Below, in pieces: positions 47,325 through 57,846 of a DNA stretch of 64,000 nt. The position numbers and the translations under genes are program-made. The first letter of the stretch is position 1, and every line of letters begins with the position of its first letter. The DNA comes from Corynespora cassiicola (Eukaryota > Ascomycota > Dothideomycetes > Pleosporales > Corynesporascaceae): the NCBI GenBank assembly GCA_022059125.1, contig JAEUWY010000008.1, positions 744,001 to 808,000 of the forward strand. The letters run 5' to 3'. The notes under the pieces are model-generated. The model was given only the letters and a program-made list of their open reading frames with translations. It did not search any database and had not been told where the DNA came from.

Positions 47325-47785
47325 GGTTATGGTAAGAATACTGCCGTGTAACAATGAGTGATAAATACGAGGCCCCTCACTCTACTTAAGTGAAGGTCGG
47401 GATAGGTCTAGAGCCACGTGTATCAGCCCCACGGCAGCCAGCGGACTTATGTACCCTAACAGGGTTCGACCGGGCGGGGCGTAAACGGGACTGGGCTCCG
47501 GCCAGACAGGAATGTAACATTTTCATAATGGTTGGTGTGTGAAACACGGCAAAATGGAGTGACATTGAACATTCTATCTCAGACACTCTCAGCGGCATAC
47601 AGGAAGTGAAGTATCGAAAAGGGCGAAGTCTGACAGAAACTCTTGCAGCCGAAATGCCCTTTGTGCATTATCGATAAGGCAAAAATCACCACAGAATACC
47701 CCTCCCACCTCGGTCGTTCATCGGAGCGTCCTCCACATACCCCCCATCCTGCTATTACTAATCTCCGCGATGTAGTTTAGTACTC
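47325..47785. other. Intergenic region
   Basis: Promoter of the methyltransferase gene and 3' flank of the Ser/Thr-rich protein gene. Nothing else is seen. Confidence 0.5.
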
Positions 47786-48691
47786 CTAAGAGCAGTAGCC
47801 CTGGTAGAAGTAGGATGGGAAGACGGCTCGGGTGTTGCAGGTCGTCTTTCCCCCCTTCTTCCCACTAAAGATTACCGAGGCTATCCATTTGTTAGCAGCT
47901 GAAGCCACACCAACTGCGGCTGAGTACTTACTCTCGACCTTCAGGTTGTTTGCAGGCTTCCTAATAAGGACCTGGTTCCTAGCAGCGAGCAAGTTTTCGC
48001 AAGCTATCTGATCCCTCCCGCCATCCACCGTTGCACTTCCGGTCCACACTTTGATCTTGCCGCTGCAATTGAAGCAAATGGCCTCATTGCGAAGATATTT
48101 CTGCAGGTATGGGTCGTAGATAACTTCGCAGGCTTTGTAGGCCCCGGTAGGGCTGGCAAATGTGAGAGGGTCGTCAAAGGTTCCGCTACCACCGGCGATG
48201 TATTTGCGTCCGCAGTCAAAGCTTGTCAGGCTCCCCCAAGGCCCATTGTCGGGGATGCCGTAGAAGTCGTGGAACACGTTGAGGACAGGGGTGCATGTTG
48301 GAGCTGCCGCTTTGGTGGAAGTGGATGCAGAAGTCGAAATAATCTTTGTAGGAGTCGGGATGGTAGTACTGAACATGGGCGAAAGGGAGGAGCTCTCAGG
48401 TGGGAACGTTTCCGAGGGGAATATGGAAGAGCCAGCGCTAGATGCGATCTCGACGCTGCTGCTAGTTCCCACCGAAGTAAAGCTCGGGGTTGGTGTTATA
48501 GAAGAGGATGGAGTGATGAGGGATGAACCGATAGAAGATGGATTAATGGAGGATGAAACAGTAGTAGAACTGCTTGAACGGGGTAGAGAGATAGTGATGA
48601 CTTTCGTCGCGACTACATCAGCCACCCGAGGCTGAGGGAGCGCCGATATAACAGCGGCAAGAGAAATAGAAAGTAGTGCTTGAAAGTACAT
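47786..48691 (-). CDS. Secreted Ser/Thr-rich protein with a C-terminal Cys domain
   Basis: A signal peptide (MYFQALLSISLAAVISALP) leads into about 110 residues dominated by Ser and Thr, probably heavily O-mannosylated. A C-terminal domain with eight Cys follows: TCTPVLNVFHDFYGIPDNG, CGRKYIAGGSGTFDDPLTFA, CEVIYDPYLQKYLRNEA, then CENLL, TCNTRAVFPSYF and GYC. Other fungal secreted proteins share this domain, but I know no function. Sequence 47881-47931 has a perfect intron signature (GTAAGT, GCTAAC, TAG), is 51 nt long and has no stop; spliced, the protein is 284 aa, unspliced 301 aa. The ATG at 48691 starts the signal peptide. It could be a cell-wall or matrix protein. Confidence 0.82.
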   Translation of the reverse strand: MYFQALLSISLAAVISALPQPRVADVVATKVITISLPRSSSSTTVSSSINPSSIGSSLITPSSSITPTPSFTSVGTSSSVEIASSAGSSIFPSETFPPESSSLSPMFSTTIPTPTKIISTSASTSTKAAAPTCTPVLNVFHDFYGIPDNGPWGSLTSFDCGRKYIAGGSGTFDDPLTFASPTGAYKACEVIYDPYLQKYLRNEAICFNCSGKIKVWTGSATVDGGRDQIACENLLAARNQVLIRKPANNLKVESKYSAAVGVASAANKWIASVIFSGKKGGKTTCNTRAVFPSYFYQGYCS

Positions 48692-49317
48692 TCTTGAATG
48701 AGTGATAGAATATATCGCGAGAATCAAGAAATGAATGTCAGATTATTTCGTGAAGTTGCTGTGATAGCCTTCAGTATTTTCGAAGGGTGCCGCGACTTTA
48801 TACTCTGCTGGATTCACCGATTATCTTCAGCTGTCCAACGATCTCGGTCGTCTATTATAAAAGGAGTATTAATCGTGCACTATGACGTCTATTCCATCCG
48901 TGTTTGACAGCTTAACGACATCTGTCAACCACGGGCACCTCAGTTTCTAGAATTCAAGATCGGTCTCGGCGGGCTAGACTCATGTTTGAAGATTCTCTGG
49001 AATTGTCTGTTTCCTTCGAAGCTTAGCGGCTTGCCATTGCATTGATACTCATTGGTAGACCGTTTGGGGAATGGGTTCCATGGAAACTACGGCAGAGGCC
49101 GTTATCCGAACCGCAAAATTCTTGATATGCTTAGCGTAGAAAGTCCCAACGATGGGCGGAGGGCTGGTCCTTTTATTGATGCGAGAAAGCACAAAGACAA
49201 ACATATTCAATGCTTTGCGATTTGTCATGGCTACATTCTAAAAGTTTATGTTCCAAAGCATTAGAGATCTCCTTTCCAAAGATCCGGAACTGCGATCATC
49301 CGCGGCTCTTCGTCAGA
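48692..49317. other. Intergenic region
   Basis: Promoter of the Ser/Thr-rich protein gene and 3' flank of the AA9 gene. Nothing further is supportable. Confidence 0.45.
48796..48802 (-). promoter_or_regulatory. TATA box of the Ser/Thr-rich secreted protein gene
   Basis: TATAAAG on the minus strand, about 105-111 bp before the ATG, in the context GTATAAAGTC. Confidence 0.45.
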
Positions 49318-50170
49318 TTAGCCGCTCCAAACAGCTGGTCCAGGGGGCGTGTACGATGTAACGCCCTATTTGGAGTTAGAGTAAAGCAAATCATAGAGCT
49401 GAGGAAGTAGGCCACATACCGAATAGATATTAACCTTGATGCCCGGGTCTGAAGCAGAATAGGCTCCAGGGAAGCTGACCAGAGGACCAGGACTTCCACT
49501 GCCTCCACCGGTGACAGTAATCTGAGCACAGGAAATGTAGAACTGGGCGCCATTTGTCTGAGATGCCTGATGCAAGGCAATGTGTTCGACCCTTAGTAGA
49601 TAATCACCACTTGGGAGAGCTTTAGGGATATTCACGCTGACAGTTCCCTTGTCTATAGGCAAATTAGACGATCGAATGTGCTCTAAGATGGAATGACGTA
49701 CTGAGGCTGTCCCAGCTGAGCTGTCCTCCCGATACCTTTGCCTGCTCGGCGTAAATCTTGAACCACACCTGTCCGGAACCATCCCAGGTCGCAGCGTTCT
49801 GGCCAGTTGGGACCTTTGCCATGTAAAACTGGAGAGGGCCGGGATGGAAGATGTTTGGGTTGGCTTTGAATCCGACACTTGAACCGGCGGCTACGCTCAT
49901 CGTTTGCGCGCTCTTAGCTCCAGTGGTGTAGCAACGTATTTGATTAGAGGTCACGTCACTGACTCCAGCGTTGGAGTATTGGTTGTCTGTTGTTCGGACG
50001 TACTGCCAGTCGGATGTCCCAGTTAGAGCTGGGAAGGTATCTGGCAGAAAGGGTTAGCGATGGCCACCAGTCATCTTCTGTGCGGAACTCGTACAATGTC
50101 GGCGCTCCAGAGCAGCAGCATTCGCCGTCGTTGATGCCAACAAAACGCTGATAGCTGTGGAAAACCTCAT
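49318..50170 (-). CDS. AA9 lytic polysaccharide monooxygenase
   Basis: This is a secreted copper enzyme that oxidatively cleaves cellulose or other beta-glucans. Four exons, 50170-50095, 50040-49702, 49652-49420 and 49365-49318, encode 231 aa; introns are 49-54 nt. Landmarks are [49 protein letters not shown] (second copper His), [30 protein letters not shown] and [15 protein letters not shown] (axial Tyr region), ending [11 protein letters not shown]. The copper-brace His1 is expected to be His25. The residues before it read ANAAALERR, so a dibasic site lies between the signal peptide and His1, whereas AA9 enzymes are normally cut by signal peptidase right at His1. There is no carbohydrate-binding module. 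A TATA-like element lies about 85 bp upstream (near 50252-50259). Confidence 0.93.
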
Positions 50171-50835
50171 GATGTCACGGCTCAGCGAGCAGGATTTCTA
50201 TGCGCAACGAGTATGAGAGTACGGCGTGAACCTAATCCCGTCCTACTTGACTTATTATATGGAATGCAGCGCGAAACGCGCGAGCCCCATCGCAGGGTTC
50301 CATTCTGGCAACGGTATATCCCCAATATTGCGCAGTTAACCGGTGGGTGTACTAATTTTCCGAATGTAGCAAGTATATATTAATTTACATTACAGGACTT
50401 GGTAATTGGAGCACGCGGGGCCTCACGACTCGACGTGTCCGGAATCCCGGCTCGAATTTGAGGCTGCCAGACCCAACTTCGACCAGTTACTGTCATTTGT
50501 ATTTTCTTTGCCGGCGTCTTGTGCACTGCATCTGCAGCGGCATTCCGCGGCATCGTGACGTGAAGGCCGCATCGGAGCTCATACACCACGAGCTAGCTTC
50601 CGAGAACCACAAAGAGCCCCCGATGGCGATTTGTGGTTCTAGAACCACTTGACTCGAGCATCATTTTCTCGGCGCTCTCAGTCGCTCTTGGGTCGTGGTC
50701 ATGGCTAAACTCCAGAGGCTCGCCTGAGCTTTGTAGTTGAGAGGATACCCTGAAACAGTCAAGCCAGTCAAGAGACGTGCTTAGATATGATGGGAAGCCG
50801 GCAGGGTTCTCCGCCAGGAGCATTCCTCCCTGGTT
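50171..50835. other. Intergenic region
   Basis: Promoter of the AA9 gene and 3' flank of the Nnf1 gene. Short open frames here have no domain. Confidence 0.5.
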
Positions 50836-51554
50836 TCACTTTTTCATCTCGGTTTCGAGTTCCTTTATTTCCTTGCTTAGGCCCTGCACTTCGTCTTGGC
50901 CCATCATCTGCGCGCTGACTTCCAAGTCATGTATCACCGATTCCAGGCCGTGCACTAAGCCCTCGATCTCAGCACGTTGCGCAGTCACTGTGGACAGCAG
51001 CTCGGTATTGGCTTGTTGGGTTGAAACGAGTCGCTCGTTCATATCGGCGGATTGTTGTTCGAGGAATGGCATGAGATGAGCAAGGTGTATCGCTGACGGC
51101 GGTAGCGTATGCAGGCTGTGATCCTTTTGTTTAGCTGCTATCCGAGTTTCTGGCGCGTTAGCACTTACGGTATAGGAGTTTCCACAGGGCCACCATTCGC
51201 GTTTGCCTCGGCGCGTTTTTTCCTCGTTTTTGCGTCTTCAATACATTGGTCGAGAGAATTGAGTAACTGTACGACGTTGCGACGAGCCATGATGTCCTCA
51301 AAATTGCCCTTCCATGTACGATCCAACTGATCGATTATCTGCAATCGTAGACTGTCCAACACCTCCGGGCTGTATTCGGCAGCAGTTGGGAAACAGGATG
51401 CAAAATTGGCAGGCGAGCACTTATCCAGCGTCGCTTTCACGGCCTGGTTGAAGACATTGATCAGGCCCTGCGCGCGTGGGCCTGGCGTCTCTGCAATGGG
51501 CGGCGCGGGGTCAGGAGAGGGTGAGCGCGAATCCGGCTTCGTTGCGGCAGACAT
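50836..51554 (-). CDS. NNF1: Kinetochore subunit Nnf1 (MIND/Mis12 complex)
   Basis: Nnf1 is part of the Mis12/MIND complex that links centromeric chromatin to the outer kinetochore. Exons 51554-51169 and 51115-50836 (intron 53 nt) encode 221 aa. The conserved Nnf1 region covers about residues 28-110: QGLINVFNQAVKATLDKC, FASCFPTAAEYSPEVLDSLR and DIMARRNVVQLLNSLDQCIE. The second exon forms a long coiled coil (LMPFLEQQSADMNERL, DEVQGLSKEIKELETEMKK) to the C-terminus. The acceptor choice gives a smooth PIPLHTLPPSAIHLAHL junction. Length is normal for the family. Confidence 0.92.
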
Positions 51555-52343
51555 GGCGGAGAGTTGACAATGGTAAGAATAGCAGTATGCCTAGGAGCTT
51601 TCCAATCCGCGCGGTCGCTGGAGTTGTCGTCGTCCGCCTCCTATGCCTGGAGCTGTGTTTACGGCAGGGCGGGATTCGCGACACGCCAAGACAGCACGTG
51701 ATTTGGCGCCTGCGACGCTCCACGCGTTTTTGTCGTCTCGCTATTACCCATCTAGGTAGCTATGTTACTCTGCCCTATTGGATTGTATGTGATTTGAGAG
51801 AACTACATGTACTGTCCATATACTAGGGATATTCCCCATGACCTAGGTTCAGCTTGTGCAGCAGCGGGGTCTCGAATCAAGCCTATGAGGCTCTGAGGGT
51901 ATATCAAGCATCAAGGTATTTACGCAAGAGAATCGCAAGTATTCTATTCATTGTCTAGTTCCAGTAGCAGTCATTTCTCTTCCATTTCCCGGCGCTTTTT
52001 TCATTCTGCTCCGATATGTCGCCCCCACGTGAGTTCGAGTGAACGTGAACGCACGCGCCACACAACTACGTCATTGACGTGCATGCTGAACTGCTCATCA
52101 ACCTTTGGACAATGACTAGGCTCTAAGTTTTCAACAACATCAACCCCATTGACGCAGTTATATTCCCCGTCGTTATCCTACAGTCTTGCGGGTAGATCCT
52201 TGTGCATATGACGTGTACTGTCCCTGCTCGGAATCGCATACACGACGTACGCTCCTAGCACAAGGCGCAGCCAGCGTCTGGCTGGCCTGGTTTTCAAAGT
52301 CATTGATTCATCACCTCTGATACTTTCTAATCTCTCCGCCACC
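51555..52343. other. Divergent promoter region
   Basis: About 790 bp between the Nnf1 start (minus) and the second channel gene (plus). No coding sequence is seen. Confidence 0.5.
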
Positions 52344-55077
52344 ATGGACCTTCAGAACGTGTTCCGCGCTCCTCATACCAATTCTACATTCAGCGCTTGG
52401 GATGGTGACAGGAAACCTCGTGGCTCTGCCTCTTTAGCTTCAGTCATATCGGCATTCGTTCCCACATGGCTGACGGCATGTCTTTTCGTTGCCATATTTG
52501 CCGCAATCCGGCACAGGTACCCGAAAATATATTCTCCACGGACGTACATCGGTACAATACCCGAGAAGTAGGGGAATAAGATAGCATCGTCTTGTCCTAG
52601 CTAACACTTTTAGACATCGGACCCCATCAGCGAGTCGTTCGTATCTTGACTGGGCTCACACCCTGCGAGTTGTACCGGACAAGTTCACTTTGTATCACCA
52701 ATCACTCGATTCATACCTCTACCTACGGTTTATGCGAACCATTATCTTCATCTGTGTCGTTGGATGTGCTATAACGTGGCCCATTCTCATGCCAATCAAC
52801 GCAACAGGTGGTGGGACCTCGTCTGAACTTGAAAGAATTTCGATCGGGAATGTTGCCAAAAAGAACTACTTATATGCGCATGCTGTGGTTGCGTGGATAT
52901 TCTTCGCCTTTGTGATGTTCACAATTGCACGAGAGCGCCTCTGGCTCATTGGCCTCCGACAAGCTTGGAATCTATCCAAGCCAAATGCCAAAAGACTGTC
53001 TTCTCGCGTAGTCTTGTTTCTCTCAGCGCCGACAGCTGCGCTACACGAAGACAATATGCAACGTTACTATGGCGACGACGCTGTCAGGATATGGCCAGCA
53101 GCTAAGGCAGAAAAGCTGCAATCCCTTGTCTCCAGTCGCAACACCAACGTGGAGCAACTAGAAGAGGCAGAGATTACATTGATAAAGAACATCAACGAGA
53201 AGTGCAGAAAAGGAAGGAACGGCACCAGTCCACCAAAGTTTGATGATCTACCACAGGATTTGAAGAAGTCTTTCAGACCTACACATAGATTGAAAGCAGC
53301 AGAAACTGTGGGTAAAAAGGTGGACAGCGTTGAATGGTTCCGGGACCAAGTCAAACAAAAGGAATCCGAGATTGAGAAGGCGCGAGAGTCTAATGCAAAC
53401 ACCGGAAACCATGGCGCAGCAGCTGTTTTTGTTGAGTTCAGGACGCAAGCCGCAGCACAGAGAGCATTGCAGCAGATAGCTTCAGCAGATATCCTTGCGC
53501 TGAGTCCTAGGTATACAGGAGTTCTCCCTGAGGAAGTTATCTGGGATAATCTCACCATACCTCCGGCGCGAAGGATTTCCCAAGAAGGAATTGCCCATAC
53601 TCTCGTTATCGCCACCATCATATTCTGGTCCATTCCTGTATCGTTCGTCGGCGCCTGGTCAAATGTTTCATACCTGGCTGAGAATTTTGAGTGGTTGGGC
53701 TTTCTTAAAAATCTTCCTGATCCAGTCTTCGGCTTGCTATCGGGTCTTGTCCCGCCACTCCTGCTAAGTCTCTTGAGTAAATGGGTACCTAACATATTCA
53801 GATGTATGTCGACCACATATGACAAGATTCAAGCTAACGATTGACAGACATTTTCAAAACCATTGGTGCAGAGCCAACGAACACATCGGCAGAACTGAAA
53901 GTGCTGCGCTGGTATTTCGTTTTCCAGGTGCTGCAAATTTTCTTGGTAAACACAATATCTTCCGGGGCAGCGGCTGTTGCTTCGAGGATCGCAAAAGATC
54001 CTGGTTCTGTGCCGTTGCTTTTGGCTCAAAACCTGCCATCAGCCTCGAACTCATACCTCACATACTTCATCGTTCAAGGATTGACAAGTGCTTCCGACAA
54101 CCTTCTAAACTATTCCGACCTTTTGTCTTATTTGTTCTTTGGCTATCTGTTCGACAAAACTCCACGTCAGAAATACAATCGGTATACTAGCATGAGAGGC
54201 ATCGCGTGGGGCAAACTTTTCCCCAAATATGTCAACTTCGTTATTATTGGTAGGCCCCAAGAACTTATGGCCGAATATCTACTGATGAGAGCTAGCACTG
54301 GCATATTCATGCGTAGCACCTCTTGTCTTAGGCTTCGCGGCAGTAGGGCTCAGTCTGTTTTACGTTAGTTACAGATACATGCTTTTATACACGGTCCAAC
54401 CAAAGATCGACACCAAAGGCCACTGTTACACTCTGGCTCTCCAGCAGATTCTTGCAGGTATTTACATCGCAGAGTTGTGCCTCATTGGACTCTTCGGACT
54501 TCGTCAAGCCATCGGCCCTGCCATTATGCTTGGCGTCCTGTTCATAGTCACTGTGCTTTTCAACGCCACGACGAACAGGTATCTCGCCCCGCTCGAAAAA
54601 TATCTCCCTGCGGATCTAGCTCTTGATTCAGAGGAAGATGAAGAAGCACCTCTGCTTGGATCATCGGAGCAGGAAAGTACCTCTTCGTCCCACATCCAGC
54701 GCATCGGCAACCATGCTCGCGTTCCAGCGCAGGTGGTCGATCCGATAGCCAGGTTCTTTGAGCCTCACGTATTTGCCTCTCACAAAGCCATGAAGGCTTG
54801 GCTAAAGGAAGGGGACTTTGACGAGGACGACGTGCCAAGCTACAAAGAAGCAGATGTCAAAAAGGCCTACCTCAACCCAGCGTACACCAGCCCTACCCCT
54901 GTTGTGTGGCTTGCAGCAGACGAGATGAAAGTCAGCAGGAATGAAGTGAGCGAGAATGAGAAACAAAGTCTGAAATGTAGCGATGAAGGAGCTTGGATTG
55001 ACGAAAAAGGCAGAATGAAATGGAGCGAGGACGATTTTGGACAAGTGCCGATTTTCAAAGAAAAGATCAGATGGTGA
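52344..55077 (+). CDS. OSCA/TMEM63/CSC1-family channel, Phm7-like
   Basis: Four exons, 52344-52567, 52614-53803, 53848-54249 and 54296-55077, encode 865 aa; introns are only 44-46 nt. The first helix (FVPTWLTACLFVAIFAAI) and YLRFMRTIIFICVVGCAITWPILM are followed by a long cytosolic domain that contains AVFVEFRTQAAAQRALQQI, an RRM-like fold typical of the family. The seven-helix DUF221 core begins at IAHTLVIATIIFWSIPVSFVG. The tail (ALDSEEDEEAPLLG and a Phm7-type extension ending FKEKIRW) matches CSC1/Phm7 proteins. It likely works as a calcium-permeable, osmotically gated cation channel. Sequence and intron positions differ from the member at 42,382-45,514, so the two are old paralogues and not a recent tandem copy. 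Confidence 0.93.
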
Positions 55078-56194
55078 GCTTTCAATTAGAAGGTGGACGT
55101 CTATGCATCGCCAAACAGGAGGTCTTGAGTGCTAGCTTCCGGGGTGGAGAGTCCGGTGAATGTGGGGTTGTTGGACGTCCAGTGTTTCACGGCACTGGTC
55201 TTCCGAGCGATGCGACCTGTTATAATCAGCCAATATCACTTCATTCAGTGCATGTTCATACCCTACTCCCAAAGGCTCTCTCACTCCGGATCGGATCGTG
55301 TAATACATGGGCTAAAGCTGTCATCAATCCAAAAGCAGTTTTTTGACGAGAGTGTGGGCTGGTTTTCATGAAGAGACAAAAGGCGACGTTGTTTTGTGTT
55401 CTTCATAAAGAACCATTGGAAATGTTTGATGTTGGAGTTGGATGTTGACCGACCGTGGGAGAATGCTTGCACGCTTGACCGCGGCCACACGTAGCCGGCG
55501 CTGCAGGTGAAAATGAAATCAAATACCGACCAATCAGCCGCATACCTTCGGACCACATGCCAGACACTCTGACACTAGCCACGCTTCTGCACGAAAAAAG
55601 TCCGACGTCTACGAACCCGTCAGTCGCTAGGTTTGTGTTCTCGCTTGTGTGGCTGGGTCATCGGGTCAGCATACTCTCCGCGCCATCCAGGCCGAACTTA
55701 GGCAACCACCCACGTCTACATAAGTAAAATGAGGTAACATGCATTTTGCCACCGTCTCATTAAATATGCAAAAGTTTATCTAGGAGAATTAATTGCCGGT
55801 AGATGATACGCTTGTCATGCAGTTACCGCAAAGCGCTATGGCGAGACTAAACGCCGACTTCTGCGCTGTCCCCACGCCTGGGGCGAAAAGTCCGCAGAGT
55901 CGCCTCGTGGCTGAAAATGGCCCCAAGATTAACACTATGTGAGGCACTTCACGCCTAAAAAAATCACCTTTCAAACTTTAGTGTCGCGCTGGCTTGAATC
56001 TTTCCTAGATTATATGTCAAAGATGGGTCCCCTGATGCAATCATCGTCGGTGCTCATGTCTTCTTCCAGTTCTTTCTGTCAAATGCTCGCAGTGCTTTTT
56101 TTTTCCTAGGGTATGATTGCCTTCTTTTTAGCCTTTGACTGTCGTTGTACCTGTTCCTTCATTGGGGTCCAATTCACATGCCCTTCCCAGCAAT
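55078..56194. other. Intergenic region
   Basis: About 1.1 kb between the channel gene and the membrane protein gene. A short T run lies at about 56096-56105. No gene or RNA is supportable. Confidence 0.45.
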
Positions 56195-57239
56195 ATGATG
56201 CAATCGGAGTTCAACCCCAAAGCATATTACGTTCTTTACAACGCCAACTCACCGAATCTGACTTTATCTTCGGGAATATCCCAAAGTACGTCAGGTGAAA
56301 TCAACATGACAGTTGAGAATACCTACTCATCGTCCGAAAATTGGCAACTTTTCTACCAAAAGGGACGCTACTTTATGCGGAACTATGATTACGGAGGAGA
56401 GTATCAGTTAGGGTTGGCATCGACATCGGACACCACACCTAAGCTCATGCGGAGAAATGGAAGTCTGGGACAACAGTGGAACTTGATTCGAGGAAGTGAT
56501 AATAAGTGGCGGTTCATGAATGGGCTATTAGGCAATGCGAGTATGTTAGCTTTGACGGGAAAGAACATGGTCCCTGGTATGCAGGCGAGCGACAAGGGAA
56601 CAGGGTGGGATATATTAATCAATCCAAGTATTGGCGAGCCTGAGGACTCGCAAATGTATACCGCAGTCGATGATTTCGAGGTAAGCCCAATTTCTCTGTT
56701 CAATTGTTATCACTGACGCGAGTTGATAGGAACCGAAAGCACCAATGATTACAAACTCAAGCAGCGCTCATATTACCATGAAGCTAGCCATACCCACCAT
56801 GACCTCATCAACAAAGTCTTCGCCAATCCTATCAGCTACACCACTCACGATTTCGCCTTCCACCAATGCACCGGCCTCACCCCTCTCAACATCCGACTCA
56901 ACGTCTGTCCTAACTCCCTCGCCTACCAATTCCACAACAGACATCCCCTCACAAAACCACAAATCGCCGCTGTCTGAGCCTGGCGTCATTACGGGCGTGG
57001 CCACGGGGGCAGCAGCTCTCGTCATCATGTCTGGGCTTCTAGTGTTCTTCTTTTTCAAGCGACGGAGAGAAAAGATGATCGAAGCACGGCGGCAAACGCA
57101 ACATAGCATATTCACGAATCCAGATGCCGCTACCACCCCTTCACAATGGGACTTTGACTTTAGGTATTCGCCTGAGCTGGCGACTTACCCCTGGAGCCCG
57201 GACAAGGTGCAGGCTGAGCCTCGGGCGGAGTTAGCCTAA
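56195..57239 (+). CDS. Single-pass membrane protein with N-terminal lectin-like region
   Basis: Exons 56195-56680 and 56730-57239 (intron 49 nt) encode 331 aa. The N-terminal about 160 residues (YYVLYNANSPNLTLSSGI, NWQLFYQKGRYFMRNYDYGG, QQWNLIRGSDNKWRFMNGLLG) look like a beta-trefoil, ricin-B-like fold with repeated QxW-type strands. A Ser/Thr/Pro-rich stalk follows, then one membrane helix (GVITGVATGAAALVIMSGLLVFFFF) with a basic stop-transfer KRRREK and a 55-residue tail. No signal peptide is seen before the lectin-like part, so the topology may rely on the internal helix. Function is unknown; surface sensing is a guess. ATG 56195 or 56198 can start the protein. Confidence 0.78.
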
Positions 57240-57846
57240 CGGACAATGCACGACTATGTTCCACTTATTTCGGACTCATGCGAAGCTGAGTAGCTTTGCA
57301 ATTTTTAGATGTTTTAACAAATTCCTGGTTGGCATTGGAAGCGTTTGACCAGTCAATGGACCGGAGTCGAACGTGCGCTCGAAGGAGACGGTGAAGATCG
57401 TCTTTAGTGACTTTGTCATTTTAATTTCTCTATACAATATTTTATTTCTCTGGAATTAATTCGACTTGATCGGATTGGCTCTTGGATTAATTTTTGGTAG
57501 CGGAGGGCGTATTGGTTGGGACCAGAAGCGTTCGCTGGTTGAGCAAATCGAATGTGGTGCAATAATTACGAATATTTCAACCTGTTATTCAAATTTCTCC
57601 GACTCGTATTTATGAGATAGCTTCGATCCCAAGCCATTGAATAATTTGCTGGACGTAATAGGCACCCATCCGAGCGTTGGTGAAATTGACGAACAAGGTG
57701 CGGAGACGTCACCGGCAAGGAAGCGAGCTAGGTAGGCCACGAGCCCCTCCAAGCCCCACCTGTGCCGAAAACACGCGTAGCTGGCCACCAACAAGCCACC
57801 TCTCCTTCCGCAACGCTGCTCCTCCACCCCAGTCGACTCGCCCAAA
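57240..57846. other. Intergenic region and NMT promoter
   Basis: An AT-rich half (to about 57620) is followed by a C-rich leader ahead of the N-myristoyltransferase ATG. No gene is seen. Confidence 0.5.
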
